The position numbers and the translations under genes are program-made. DNA of 64,000 nucleotides from Nitratireductor arenosus (GTDB lineage Bacteria > Pseudomonadota > Alphaproteobacteria > Rhizobiales > Rhizobiaceae). Positions 1 to 8,343 of this stretch are shown here, in pieces. The stretch lies in assembly GCF_009742725.1 (NCBI RefSeq), contig NZ_WPHG01000004.1, positions 417,371 to 481,370 on the forward strand. The letters run 5' to 3'. The notes beneath the pieces were generated by a model. It had not been told where the DNA came from and ran no database searches. It saw nothing but the letters and a program-made list of their open reading frames with translations. Position 1 is the first letter of the stretch; every line of letters starts with the position of its first letter.

Positions 1-1980
1 TTCGGCAGCCGTTGGGTCAGCCTTGTCATTCTAGCCGGCGCGGCGGTGATCTGCCTGCCGCGCCAGTTCCAGGTGACCGTTGTCGAAAACACCAGCGAGC
101 GCCAGTTGCGCACCGCCTCGTGGCTGTTTCCGCTCTATCTGTTCCTGATCTGCCTGTTCGTCATTCCGATCGCGCTCGCCGGCCTGCAGCGTCTCCCCGA
201 AGGCTCGAACCCTGATTTGTTCGTGCTCACCCTTCCCTTCAGCGCCGATCAGGGCACGATCGGCCTGCTGGCCTTTCTCGGCGGTTTTTCCTCGGCCACC
301 TCGATGGTGATCGTGTCGTCGATCGCGCTGTCGACCATGATCTCGAACCATCTCGTCATGCCGCTGGCGCTCAGCCTTCGCCTCGTCCCGGACGCCAGCG
401 CGCGGCTGATGCGCAATTTCATCCTGACGGCGCGGCGCGCCAGCATCGTCTTCATCGTGTTTCTCGGCTTTTTATACTACCGGCTGAGCGCCACCTCCGA
501 CGCGCTCGCCGCTATCGGCCTGATCTCGTTCTGCGGCGTGGCGCAATTCCTGCCGAGCCTGGTCGGCGGCCTCTACTGGCACCGCGCCACCCAGACCGGC
601 GCGCTCGCGGGGCTTGCCGCCGGTTTCGCGATCTGGGCCTATTCGCTTTTCCTGCCGAGTTTCGAGGGCGCCTTCCTGCTGCCGGCGAGCGCGATCGCCG
701 ACGGTCCGTTTGGGCTCGGCTGGCTGAAACCGCACGCGCTGTTCGGCCTCGACAGGTTCGACCCGCTGGTGCACGCGCTGTTTTGGAGCATGACGGCCAA
801 TCTGACGCTGTTCCTCGGCGTTTCCATACTCACCGATCCGACGCCCCTCGCCCGCTACCAATCGCGCCTGTTCATCGACATCTTCCGCCGCCAGACCGAA
901 AGCGAGCTCAGCGTCATGCGGCGTACAGCGAAAATCCGCGACCTGCGCGGCATCGCCAACCGCATCCTCGGCCCCGGCGAGGCCGTGTCGCTGTTCGTGA
1001 CGCAGAACGCGCACGACCACGCCATGACCGCCAGCGACGAGTTGATCGCGACCGTCGAACAAAAACTCGCCGCCAATGTCGGCGCCGCCACCGCGCGCGC
1101 GCTGGTGTCGTCGGTGGTGAGCAGCGAGACGATCAGCGTTGAGGAATTGAAGCGGTTGGCCGACGAGACCGAGCAGATCCGCGCCTATTCGGAAGAGCTC
1201 GAGCAAAAATCGCGCGAGATCGAGGCGACGGCCGACGAACTCGCCCGCGCCAACCGGCAATTGCGTGAGATCGACGAGCGCAAGGACGAATTTTTGAGCC
1301 AGGTAAGCCATGAAGTGCGCACGCCGATGACCTCGATCCGGTCCTTCAGCGACATCCTGTTGCAAAACCCGGAGATGGAAGCGACGCAGAAGCAGCGCTA
1401 TCTCGGCGTCATCCAGGAGGAAAGTCTCCGGCTGACGCGGCTGCTCGACGGCATTCTCGACCTCAACCAGCAGGGCGCGGCCGGCACGCGGGCGGCAGCG
1501 ACCACATTCGACCCGGAACTGGCGCTCGACCACGCACTGGCAAGCTGCGAGGCGCTGGCGCGCGCGGCCGGGGTCGGCATCAGCCGCACCAAGCCCGTGC
1601 GCCGCGCCGTCGTCGACGGCGACCGCGACCGGCTGGCGCAGGTGTTCATCAACCTGATTTCCAACGCGATCAAATATAACAGCGCCCGCAAGCCGTCGGT
1701 CACGATTGCAACCCGTGTGCGCAAAGGACGCTACGAGGCCATCATCAGCGACAACGGGCCCGGCGTGCCCGAGGCCGAACGCGAGACGATTTTTGCCAAA
1801 TTCGCCCGCGGTGCCGCAGCCGGCCAGACAGGCGCCGGGCTCGGGCTCGCCATCAGCCGTCAGATCGTCACCGGTTTCGGCGGCACGTTGACGGTGTCGC
1901 AAAGCGCCGAGGGCGGCGCTGCGTTCACGATCAGCCTGCCGCTGGCGCAGCCGGCGCGCCACGCTAGCGGGACAGGTTGA
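1..1980 (+). CDS. Sodium:solute symporter-type sensor histidine kinase (5' truncated by window)
   Basis: The reading frame is open at base 1, so only the last 659 residues are present. The N-terminal ~270 residues are hydrophobic helices of the SSS/SLC5 (PutP-like) transporter fold. A charged coiled coil (about residues 375-425) leads to a HisKA box with SQVSHEVRTPM (His about residue 437), an N box NLISNAIKYN (about 550), and G boxes DNGPGVP and GAGLGLAI (about 585-615). The layout matches CbrA/CrbS-type kinases, in which a transporter-like module is fused to a kinase controlling carbon-source use. The protein ends soon after the ATPase domain, so there is no fused receiver; a partner response regulator must lie elsewhere. 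The ligand cannot be read from this sequence. Confidence 0.9.
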   Translation, partial: FGSRWVSLVILAGAAVICLPRQFQVTVVENTSERQLRTASWLFPLYLFLICLFVIPIALAGLQRLPEGSNPDLFVLTLPFSADQGTIGLLAFLGGFSSATSMVIVSSIALSTMISNHLVMPLALSLRLVPDASARLMRNFILTARRASIVFIVFLGFLYYRLSATSDALAAIGLISFCGVAQFLPSLVGGLYWHRATQTGALAGLAAGFAIWAYSLFLPSFEGAFLLPASAIADGPFGLGWLKPHALFGLDRFDPLVHALFWSMTANLTLFLGVSILTDPTPLARYQSRLFIDIFRRQTESELSVMRRTAKIRDLRGIANRILGPGEAVSLFVTQNAHDHAMTASDELIATVEQKLAANVGAATARALVSSVVSSETISVEELKRLADETEQIRAYSEELEQKSREIEATADELARANRQLREIDERKDEFLSQVSHEVRTPMTSIRSFSDILLQNPEMEATQKQRYLGVIQEESLRLTRLLDGILDLNQQGAAGTRAAATTFDPELALDHALASCEALARAAGVGISRTKPVRRAVVDGDRDRLAQVFINLISNAIKYNSARKPSVTIATRVRKGRYEAIISDNGPGVPEAERETIFAKFARGAAAGQTGAGLGLAISRQIVTGFGGTLTVSQSAEGGAAFTISLPLAQPARHASGTG

Positions 1981-2021
1981 GACAACGCCGAGCGCGGCCG
2001 AGGCAAAGGCCCGTTTTTCGC

Positions 2022-2050
2022 TTGCACGCGCATGGGCGAGCCTTTAAGGC
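2022..2050 (+). promoter_or_regulatory. Possible promoter of tRNA-Pro(GGG)
   Basis: TTGCAC (2022-2027) is followed after 17 bp by TAAGGC (2045-2050), or after 15 bp by TTTAAG, ending 11 bp before the mature tRNA 5' end. The -35 match is good and the -10 weak, so this is tentative. Confidence 0.3.
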
Positions 2051-2061
2051 TTGCCCCGGTT

Positions 2062-2138
<77 letters not shown>

Positions 2139-2148
2139 TTTCACAATG

Positions 2149-2200
2149 GGTCCATTCCGGACACATGGGTTACAGATTATACCGGAGACATGGATAACAC
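2149..2200 (-). mobile_element. IS481-like terminal remnant (copy 1)
   Basis: This 52-bp segment matches the segment at 63779-63830 at 44 of 52 positions by eye, in the same orientation relative to the neighbouring tRNA-Pro gene. Read on the minus strand it holds the last codons of a transposase (..SMSPV-stop) and the short untranslated end after it. Two related CCGGAnACATGG motifs lie about 25 bp apart inside it. Assignment to IS481 rests on remembered family C-termini, not on a search. Confidence 0.6.
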
Positions 2201-2330
2201 TTTCGGCCCGAACGGGTTTTTCGAGTGCTTCCAGTCTGCATGTTTCATCGTCGAAATAGCCCAAATCATAGTCCATAAGGCTGACGAGCCAAATCCTGTC
2301 TTCGGCCTGCTTGCGAGCGGCCGGCTTTGC
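2177..2330 (-). pseudogene. C-terminal fragment of an IS481-family transposase, frameshifted
   Basis: The minus strand encodes IWLVSLMDYDLGYFDDE and then CRLEALE, a typical C-terminal stretch of rhizobial IS481 transposases. A run of five A near 2240 puts the rest out of frame: removing one A restores NPFGPKVLSMSPV followed by TAA (2177-2179). Upstream the frame closes with TGA at 2331-2333. Only about 50 codons of a roughly 300-400-codon transposase remain, so this is a dead 3' remnant. The rest of 2200-2417 shows no other gene. Confidence 0.7.
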
Positions 2331-2417
2331 TCATCGTCTGATCACGTCATCGGCGGCCCGGTTCCTCCATGGACCGGTCCGCGCTATGCTCGCTTTGCAG
2401 AGGCGGGAGAGTAGGGC

Positions 2418-2783
2418 GTGAACGCGTATAGTGTCATTGTAGAATATGAAACGGTCGCCGGCCGTGAAGCCGAGTTTTGCGCGCTGATGGGTGAACATGC
2501 GCGCCTCACGCTAGAGGAGGAGCCGGGATGCCTGCGCTTCGAGTTGCTGCGGCCGACCGGCGAGGACGGCGCCCTCCTGCCCCGCCGTTTCATCACCAGC
2601 GCGCTCTATGCAAACCAGTCGGCGCTCGCCACACATCGGCGCAGCGCGCGACGCAAACGGGTCCTGGCGGCGATGGACCCGCTGACGGCGTCGCGCCGGC
2701 TGACCGTTTCGCGATCCGTCTTCCCCACTGCCACGGATGACGGGCTGCGGCCTGAAGAACTGAACGCCGCCAATGACGGCTAG
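2418..2783 (+). CDS. Putative antibiotic biosynthesis monooxygenase (ABM) domain protein
   Basis: A 121-residue protein starting at GTG behind a purine-rich GGGAGAGTAGGG. Residues 1-95 fit the dimeric alpha+beta barrel of the ABM/quinol monooxygenase family: a first strand YSVIVEYETVAGREAEF, a helix, and the EEEPGCLRFELL strand, typical of YgiN-like proteins. Family members act cofactor-free on quinols or small aromatics, or have no known activity; no substrate is evident here. The C-terminal 25 residues are basic and low in conservation. The gene is monocistronic, and its TAG lies in a palindromic CTAG shared with the stop of the convergent ORF downstream. Confidence 0.7.
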   Translation: MNAYSVIVEYETVAGREAEFCALMGEHARLTLEEEPGCLRFELLRPTGEDGALLPRRFITSALYANQSALATHRRSARRKRVLAAMDPLTASRRLTVSRSVFPTATDDGLRPEELNAANDG

Positions 2784-2950
2784 AGCGAGGATTCGGAGCG
2801 ACCCTGGGCGCGCTGGATGCGCTTCTGTTCCCATATTTTTTCCTCAAGCGCCTGCCGTTCGAGATCGGCCGCGCTCGGGGCGCGGGTTTCCACGCCGTAC
2901 GGAGAGCCGGCGCAGGCGGCCAGCGCGAACATGGGCAGAAGGAGGATCAG
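2780..2950 (-). CDS. Small lipoprotein-like ORF (start uncertain)
   Basis: The minus strand carries an open frame reading LILLLPMFALAACAGSPYG and then a charged helix ending QRAQGRSESSL-TAG, about 56 residues. LILLLPMFALAAC is a compact lipoprotein signal with lipobox LAAC followed by AGS. The stop shares the CTAG palindrome at 2780-2783 with the convergent monooxygenase-like gene. No ATG or GTG lies in frame before the hydrophobic core except the internal ATG at 2935; the nearest upstream ATG (2959-2961) is out of frame, so either a rare start is used or the 5' end is damaged. The coordinate 2950 marks a CTG, not a proven start. Confidence 0.4.
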   Translation of the reverse strand: MILLLPMFALAACAGSPYGVETRAPSAADLERQALEEKIWEQKRIQRAQGRSESSL

Positions 2951-3064
2951 GCGTCTTGCATGGCGCGGGACACTATCGTTTGCCGACGGCTTCGACGGTG
3001 AGGCCTGGTTTATCGGGCTCGCCCGAAGGGCCGGAGCGGAAAAGCCGTCCGAGCCGGAAAATGT

Positions 3065-3118
3065 CTACGGTTTTGATATCGCCCGTCAAACCGCAATCGC
3101 CCGACCTTGGTCTTTCGC
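3065..3118 (-). repeat. Dispersed intergenic repeat, copy A
   Basis: On the minus strand this segment (GCGAAAGACCAAGGTC ... GGTTTGACGGGCGATATC ... CCGTAG) matches 49518-49571 on the plus strand almost base for base; weaker similarity continues into a GACGGCTTTT..CGC stretch beyond it. Both copies are intergenic. Nothing else with coding character is visible between 2951 and 3225. Confidence 0.6.
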
Positions 3119-3225
3119 GCCGGGGCTGACCAAGGGCTTGCGAGGGCGCGGCCAGGCACCGCTCGCCGTCTGCACGGCCGCGCAACCGTGACCTCTGCCG
3201 CCTGAACCGGCCATAAGCGGGTGCC

Positions 3226-3771
3226 TCAGCGCACCTGATCAAGCAGGCGCTTGCACTCCAACAGGTCGAACAGCGCCTCCTGCAGCAGCGCCCGGTTGTC
3301 ACGCGAGAGCTTACCGTCGCCCTGCACGGGGCTATCGTCATCGGTCTTGCCGAGTCCGAAAAAGCGGCGGCTCGGCTTGGCCTTCGGCTCGCCGACCAGC
3401 ATTTCGTCATCGGCGGTTTTGGACGCGGACGGTACCGGAGCGGCCGCCTGCTTGCGCTTGGTGATCGCTTCTGCGGCGGCAAGATCGCCGGCGCCGATCG
3501 CGGCCACGAACTGGACACCGTTCTCGCGCAGCAATTTCTGCACGCCCTTGATCGTATAACCCTGATCGTAAAGCATGCGTTTGATGCCCTTGATCAGATC
3601 CACGTCTTGCGGGCGATAATAGCGCCGCCCGCCGCCGCGCTTCATCGGCTTGATCTGGCCGAAACGCGTTTCCCAGAACCGCAGCACATGTTGCGGCAGG
3701 TCGAGGTCCTCGGCCACTTCACTAATGGTTCTGAAGGCGTCGGGGCTCTTGTCCATGGCGTGCTCCAGCAA
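3226..3771 (-). CDS. MerR-family transcriptional regulator
   Basis: A 181-residue protein with an N-terminal MerR winged helix: [20 protein letters not shown] (about residues 14-33), then [20 protein letters not shown], the wing motif. A short helical dimerisation region follows and a low-complexity, variable tail. There is no C-terminal effector domain with metal-binding cysteines, so it is not a metal sensor. The order MerR-ihfA-fabH-plsX is conserved in many alphaproteobacteria, hence it is best described as the ihfA-linked regulator. Its targets are unknown. It is separated from ihfA by about 150 bp. Confidence 0.88.
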   Translation of the reverse strand: MLEHAMDKSPDAFRTISEVAEDLDLPQHVLRFWETRFGQIKPMKRGGGRRYYRPQDVDLIKGIKRMLYDQGYTIKGVQKLLRENGVQFVAAIGAGDLAAAEAITKRKQAAAPVPSASKTADDEMLVGEPKAKPSRRFFGLGKTDDDSPVQGDGKLSRDNRALLQEALFDLLECKRLLDQVR

Positions 3772-3920
3772 GGACGTTCCTCCGATTCGGTTCCCATTTC
3801 AGCGGTTTACGCATAATTTTTCAAGCCGGTACGCCAGCCTGGCAAAGCCCGCTTCAACGGTCGCGGCCACCGCGCGGCGGCCGAAACGGTGTCGTTCCGC
3901 TTGAGATTGGCCGGACGAGG

Positions 3921-4244
3921 CTATTTTCCGCTTTTGACCCGCAACGCTTTGTGCGCGCGCAGGATGCGGTTCTTGAGCACATTCGAGGCCTTGAAGGTCA
4001 TGACCTTGCGCGGCAGGATCGGCACTTCCTCGCCGGTCTTGGGGTTGCGGCCGATGCGCTCGTTCTTCTCACGCACCTGAAACGTGGCGAAAGAGGACAG
4101 CTTGACCGTCTCGCCGCGTACGACCGCGTCGCAAATCTCGTCGAGAACCATTTCAACAAGCTGCGCCGACTCCGTTCGGGACAGTCCAACCTTGCGGTAG
4201 ACCGATTCGGCCAGATCGGCGCGCGTAATGGTCTTTCCCCCCAT
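3921..4244 (-). CDS. ihfA: Integration host factor subunit alpha
   Basis: A 107-residue HU/IHF-fold DNA-bending protein. It has the alpha-subunit N-terminus [19 protein letters not shown], the dimer core [17 protein letters not shown], and the beta-arm motif [17 protein letters not shown] whose proline intercalates in DNA. The tail [15 protein letters not shown] is slightly extended. With IhfB it bends DNA at recombination, replication and sigma54-dependent promoters. It lies upstream of the MerR gene and downstream of fabH, with about 100 bp to fabH, so it may have its own promoter. Confidence 0.97.
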   Translation of the reverse strand: MGGKTITRADLAESVYRKVGLSRTESAQLVEMVLDEICDAVVRGETVKLSSFATFQVREKNERIGRNPKTGEEVPILPRKVMTFKASNVLKNRILRAHKALRVKSGK

Positions 4245-4347
4245 TCGGTCGTCCAGTCTCGCACAGAATTGCTAGATAATTCAAAACCGAAGGGACGTTA
4301 GGGAATCAACGGACCCAGGTCAAGAACCGGCATTGACGACAGGACCG

Positions 4348-5319
4348 CTACCAGCGCAACAGCACCGCGCCCCAGGTGAAACCGCCGCCCATCGCCTCGA
4401 GCAATACGAGATCGCCCTCGCGAATCCGGCCGTCGCCGACCGCGCACCCCAAGGCCAGAGGCACCGAGGCGGCCGAGGTGTTGCCGTGCAAATGAACCGT
4501 GGTGACGACCTTGTCTTCGGCTATCCCCAGCTTTTTGGCCGACGCATCGATGATGCGCTTGTTGGCCTGATGGGGAACGAACCAATCGAGATCGTCCGCG
4601 CCCACGCCACCGGCGGCGAACGTGGCTTCGACGACATCGGTTATCATGGCGACGGCATGTTTAAACACTTCGCGGCCCTGCATGCGCAGATGCCCGACCG
4701 TGCCGGTGGAGGACGGCCCGCCATCGACGTAAAGCTTATCCTTGTGCGTCCCGTCCGATCTGAGGCTTGCGGCCAGGATGCCACGGTCGGCCATCGTGCC
4801 CTGCCCTTCCGTCGCTTCCAAAACCACGGCGCCGGCGCCATCGCCGAACAGGACGCAGGTGGTGCGGTCGCTCCAGTCGAGAATGCGCGAAAAGGTCTCC
4901 GCACCGATGACGAGAACCCGCCGGGCCTGCCCGCCGCGAATATAAAGATCGGCCGTCGTCATGGCATAGACGAAGCCTGAGCACACGGCCTGCTGATCGA
5001 AGGCGAAGCCGTGATGCATGCCGAGGCGTTCTTGGATCTCGACGGCGGTCGCCGGAAAAGTGTGATTGGGCGTCGAGGTCGCCAGCACGATCAGGTCGAT
5101 GTCGTCGGGCGTCATGCCGGCGGCGGCGAGCGCATTGCGGGCCGCCGCCTCGCCGAGTGAGGCCGTGGTCTCGTCGTCGGAGGCGATATGGCGCTGGCGA
5201 ATGCCGGTACGCTGGACGATCCACTCATCCGACGTCTCGACCATGCCTTCGAAATCGGCGTTGCGCATGACACGCCGAGGCAATGCGGTTCCGACACCGC
5301 GCACGACTGATCGTATCAT
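4348..5319 (-). CDS. fabH: 3-oxoacyl-[acyl-carrier-protein] synthase III
   Basis: A 323-residue KAS III that condenses acetyl-CoA (or another primer) with malonyl-ACP to start fatty acid synthesis. Cys113 in DQQAVCSGF is the nucleophile; the His of VPHQANKRI (about 250) and the Asn of [10 protein letters not shown] (about 280) complete the triad. The N-terminal [13 protein letters not shown] is typical. The gene lies 9 bp after plsX, giving the common plsX-fabH operon that ties fatty acid initiation to phospholipid synthesis. Length is normal and no key residue is missing. Confidence 0.98.
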   Translation of the reverse strand: MIRSVVRGVGTALPRRVMRNADFEGMVETSDEWIVQRTGIRQRHIASDDETTASLGEAAARNALAAAGMTPDDIDLIVLATSTPNHTFPATAVEIQERLGMHHGFAFDQQAVCSGFVYAMTTADLYIRGGQARRVLVIGAETFSRILDWSDRTTCVLFGDGAGAVVLEATEGQGTMADRGILAASLRSDGTHKDKLYVDGGPSSTGTVGHLRMQGREVFKHAVAMITDVVEATFAAGGVGADDLDWFVPHQANKRIIDASAKKLGIAEDKVVTTVHLHGNTSAASVPLALGCAVGDGRIREGDLVLLEAMGGGFTWGAVLLRW

Positions 5320-5328
5320 CCCCTGTTC

Positions 5329-6393
5329 CTAAATATCGCCCGAGGCGGTTTGTGTGCCCGTGCGCTCGCCGGCCGATCGCTGGGAGTGGAAAAGATCGAG
5401 ATCGGCCCTGATCTTTTCGATCAGGCTGTTGCGCGCCATATCGTAACCGAGTTCCACGGCGGCCGAAAAGCCCTCGTCGTCGGTGCCGCCATGGCTCTTG
5501 ACGACGATCCCGTTCAGCCCCAGGAACACGCCGCCATTGATCTTGCGGACATCCATTTTTTCACGCAGGCGCTGAAAGGCGGAGCGCGCGAAAATATAGC
5601 CGATCCTGGCGAAAAGCGTCCGGCTCATGGCACTGCGCAGATATTCGGCCAATTGCTTGGCCGTGCCTTCCGCCGATTTCAGCGCGATGTTGCCGGCAAA
5701 ACCTTCGGTGACGACGACGTCCACGGAGCCCTTGCCGATATCGTCGCCTTCCACGAAGCCATGATAATCCATCGTCCTGAGATCGGCCTCGCGCAACAGC
5801 CGGCCCGCCTCGCGCACATCCTCCTGGCCCTTGATCTCCTCGACGCCGACATTGAGCAGGCCGATTGTCGGCCGGTCGAGATCAAACAGCGCACGCGCCA
5901 TCGCGGCGCCCAGAATGGAAAAATCGATCAATTGATGGGCGTCGGCGCCGATGGTCGCGCCGACGTCGAGCACGATGCTTTCGCCGCGGATGGTCGGCCA
6001 GATGGCCGCGATCGCCGGGCGCTCGATATCGGCCATCGTGCGCAGGCAGAATTTCGACATCGCCATCAGCGCGCCGGTATTGCCGGCCGACACGCACACC
6101 TCGGCCTCGCCCTTCTTGACGGCTTCGATCGCCTTCCACATCGAGGATTTCCACCGGCCCTGCCGCAGAGCCTGGCTCGGCTTGTCATCCATGCGCACGG
6201 CGACCTCGCAGTGCACGAATTCCGAAACCGCGCGCACGCGCGGATATTTTTCCAGAACCGGAACGACGGCGTCCTCGCGCCCGAACAGCAAAAAGCGCGC
6301 ATCGGGGCGCCGCTCGACCACCTTTTGGATGCCCGGAATGATCACGGACGGTCCGTGGTCGCCGCCCATGGCGTCAATGGATATCCTGATCAC
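5329..6393 (-). CDS. plsX: Phosphate acyltransferase PlsX
   Basis: A 354-residue enzyme making acyl-phosphate from acyl-ACP, the donor for PlsY in phosphatidic acid synthesis. The start [19 protein letters not shown] carries the family signature; [17 protein letters not shown] and [18 protein letters not shown] are further conserved blocks. It is a peripheral membrane enzyme. It follows the DUF177 gene by about 110 bp and runs directly into fabH, so plsX and fabH are probably co-transcribed. Confidence 0.98.
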   Translation of the reverse strand: MIRISIDAMGGDHGPSVIIPGIQKVVERRPDARFLLFGREDAVVPVLEKYPRVRAVSEFVHCEVAVRMDDKPSQALRQGRWKSSMWKAIEAVKKGEAEVCVSAGNTGALMAMSKFCLRTMADIERPAIAAIWPTIRGESIVLDVGATIGADAHQLIDFSILGAAMARALFDLDRPTIGLLNVGVEEIKGQEDVREAGRLLREADLRTMDYHGFVEGDDIGKGSVDVVVTEGFAGNIALKSAEGTAKQLAEYLRSAMSRTLFARIGYIFARSAFQRLREKMDVRKINGGVFLGLNGIVVKSHGGTDDEGFSAAVELGYDMARNSLIEKIRADLDLFHSQRSAGERTGTQTASGDI

Positions 6394-6501
6394 GCCTGTC
6401 TCATCTCATATCTGATGATGGTCGAACCTCCGGAAGCCCGGCGAAAATAGCGCTTTTGAAAGTCGGCACAACCGGATTCGCCGGATCAGAGCGCACAGTT
6501 G

Positions 6502-7056
6502 TCAGCTTTTGCGTTTCAAGGAAAGCAATTTCGCGAAAGGCGATTCCTCTTCTCGAGAACCCGACGGGCCTTCATCGAGGCGGGAAACGGGCGCGGCCTC
6601 GCTGCGCGGGTAAGGATCGAGGCCGAGCGCGAAATATTGTTCGGCGAGCGCGCCGACATCGATCGTATCGCCCAAAAACGTCTCCGGTGCGTCCTGCCCC
6701 TCCGGATCGAGCAGGATTTCGCCCTCCGCCGAGACATCAGGCCGGGCAAGCCGCGAGTTTTCGGGAACGAACAGCGCCTCGAGCATTTCCTCGACGCGCG
6801 CATCGAGCGGCTGAAGGGTAACCACGCAGGTCTGCACGATGTCGGCCGAAACCGAGCCGGCGACCCTGACGCCATCCGCGCGCCAGGCCGACACGCTCAG
6901 CGTCGCGCGGAAATTGCGTACCGCCTGCAGGTCGTGGATCGCGGCCAGGGCCGCCTTCTGGTCCTCGTCCGCGATGATCGAAACCGGCATGCCCTTGCGC
7001 GGTAGCGTGCGGATATTGACCCGGAAGGATATCGGGCTGTCGACAGTATCGGCCAT
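6502..7056 (-). CDS. DUF177 (YceD-like) protein
   Basis: A 184-residue acidic protein of the DUF177 family. The core is VQTCVVTLQPLDARVEEML (about residues 88-106), where the family usually places its only near-invariant cysteine, followed by an acidic FVPENSR..DPEGQDAPETF stretch and the C-terminal LGLDPYPRSE motif. In other bacteria yceD lies next to rpmF and plsX and its plant relative affects 23S rRNA processing. Here rpmF is not adjacent but plsX is. The gene lies 4 bp after the CBP3-like gene, so the two are co-transcribed. Confidence 0.88.
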   Translation of the reverse strand: MADTVDSPISFRVNIRTLPRKGMPVSIIADEDQKAALAAIHDLQAVRNFRATLSVSAWRADGVRVAGSVSADIVQTCVVTLQPLDARVEEMLEALFVPENSRLARPDVSAEGEILLDPEGQDAPETFLGDTIDVGALAEQYFALGLDPYPRSEAAPVSRLDEGPSGSREEESPFAKLLSLKRKS

Positions 7057-7060
7057 CGTC

Positions 7061-7615
7061 TCAAGCTCCCGCGGGACGGCCTTCGGCCGGCGGAAAGGCG
7101 ATCTCGCCGCGCAGCAGGCTTTCGCTGTCCTGGCGCTGCAAGGCCTCGTGCGCGGCCATCACATAGTCGGCCAGCGGGACAGCGCCCTGCCAGTCGGTTG
7201 TGTCGGGCCGGATATTGCGCGCCAGCGCGGCGCTGAGGGCGGCGCGGTCGCCCGCCTCGATCGCCTCGCCATAAGCGCCGGCGCGGCCGTAAAACATGCG
7301 CGCCAGCTTCTTCACCCGCTTGGCGATGCCGAGATCGCCGATACCCAGTTCGCGTAGCGAATGGTCGACGTCGCGGAAGAACTCGTCCGTCAGATCCTGC
7401 ACCAGTTCCGACAATGGCGCGCCTTCGCGCCGCGCCCGGTGCATCAGCAAGAAGACATGCAGCGACAGCATCTCGAAGCGGCCGAGCGGCGTGTCAGGCA
7501 CCGACCACGTGTCATAGGCAACCGGCTGCCGCGCCGCCGCCACGATTTGCCGGTAGAGTATCTCAACGACGGCCTGGTTCGGTTTCGGGGCGAGGCCAAG
7601 TAGTTGTTTGAGCAT
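7061..7615 (-). CDS. Ubiquinol-cytochrome c chaperone family protein (CBP3-like)
   Basis: A 184-residue helical protein of the CBP3/UQCC1 family, which helps cytochrome b assemble into the bc1 complex. Diagnostic blocks are RFEMLSLHVFLLMHRAR (about 48-64), LVQDLTDEFFRDVDHSLRE and the KRVKKLARMFYGRAGAY segment. The first 20 residues are a soluble leader with no signal peptide. The gene leads a short operon with DUF177 and possibly plsX-fabH, and is divergent from bamE across about 105 bp that must hold both promoters. Confidence 0.9.
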   Translation of the reverse strand: MLKQLLGLAPKPNQAVVEILYRQIVAAARQPVAYDTWSVPDTPLGRFEMLSLHVFLLMHRARREGAPLSELVQDLTDEFFRDVDHSLRELGIGDLGIAKRVKKLARMFYGRAGAYGEAIEAGDRAALSAALARNIRPDTTDWQGAVPLADYVMAAHEALQRQDSESLLRGEIAFPPAEGRPAGA

Positions 7616-7720
7616 GCCGGGTGACTCCCCTGGTCCGCCTCACGAGGGTGCGCCTGTTGCATCGGCGTGTAAGCTGGTTTACCGAGTTCGCGCCGCGGTG
7701 CAAGTCGCGAAGCGCCTTTC

Positions 7721-8245
7721 ATGGAGATGTCGTTGCTGCCAGTCAATTTCAATGGGGACAAACGCCGGCGCTATCTTCTCGCCGCCATGGCGGCCGGGTT
7801 GCTGCCGCTTGCCGGCTGCAACACCGCGCAGACCCTGAACCCGCGCGAAACCCTCACCCAGGGCTATGTCGTCGACGAGGAGGCGATCGAGCTCGTTCCG
7901 GCCGGCTCGAGCCGCGAGCAGGTGTTGCTTGCGCTTGGCACGCCGTCCACCACCGCCACCTTCGACAACGAGGTATTTTATTACATCTCGCAAAAGCGGG
8001 TGCGTCCGGTCGCCTTCATGCGCCCGCGCCTGGTCGAGCAGCGGGTGCTCGCGGTTTATTTCGGCGATGACGGCCGGGTGTCGAGCCTGTCCAATTACGG
8101 GCTGCAGGACGGCAAGGTCTTCGACTTCGTGTCCCGGACCACCCCGACCGGCGGCAAGGACCACACTTTCGTCGGTCGTCTCTTGTCCGGCCTCGGCAGC
8201 GGCAAGCCGCCGCCCAACGGCCCGTTCGGCGGCCCGCCGGTCTGA
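7721..8245 (+). CDS. bamE: Outer membrane protein assembly factor BamE (SmpA/OmlA)
   Basis: A 174-residue lipoprotein. The signal LLAAMAAGLLPLAGC ends in lipobox LAGC, giving a mature N-terminal Cys near residue 33. The SmpA/OmlA fold follows: GYVVDEEAIELVPAGSS, the EQVLLALGTPSTTATFDNE strand-turn, and VLAVYFGDDGRV. The Gly/Pro-rich tail is typical of alphaproteobacteria. BamE stabilises the BAM complex that folds beta-barrels into the outer membrane. The basic segment before the hydrophobic core is long; a start at 7727 would also fit. Confidence 0.93.
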   Translation: MEMSLLPVNFNGDKRRRYLLAAMAAGLLPLAGCNTAQTLNPRETLTQGYVVDEEAIELVPAGSSREQVLLALGTPSTTATFDNEVFYYISQKRVRPVAFMRPRLVEQRVLAVYFGDDGRVSSLSNYGLQDGKVFDFVSRTTPTGGKDHTFVGRLLSGLGSGKPPPNGPFGGPPV

Positions 8246-8288
8246 TCCGGGCCGGCCGAAACCGAGCCGAACCCAATCGGGAACTGAA

Positions 8289-8321
8289 AAACCCCGCGGG
8301 ATCGCTCCCGCGGGGTTTTTT
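8289..8321. terminator. Bidirectional rho-independent terminator between bamE and hppA
   Basis: A 12-bp perfect stem AACCCCGCGGGA / TCCCGCGGGGTT with a 4-nt loop (8302-8305), followed by a T run on the plus strand and preceded by an A run that serves as the T run on the minus strand. It therefore ends both bamE and the convergent hppA. Confidence 0.9.
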
Positions 8322-8343
8322 GCTCGATGTCGCCGGTATGCCG

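Noticed and set aside
472..1962. A 496-codon minus-strand frame opposite the histidine kinase
   Set aside because: The plus strand carries coherent kinase motifs; the antisense protein has none.
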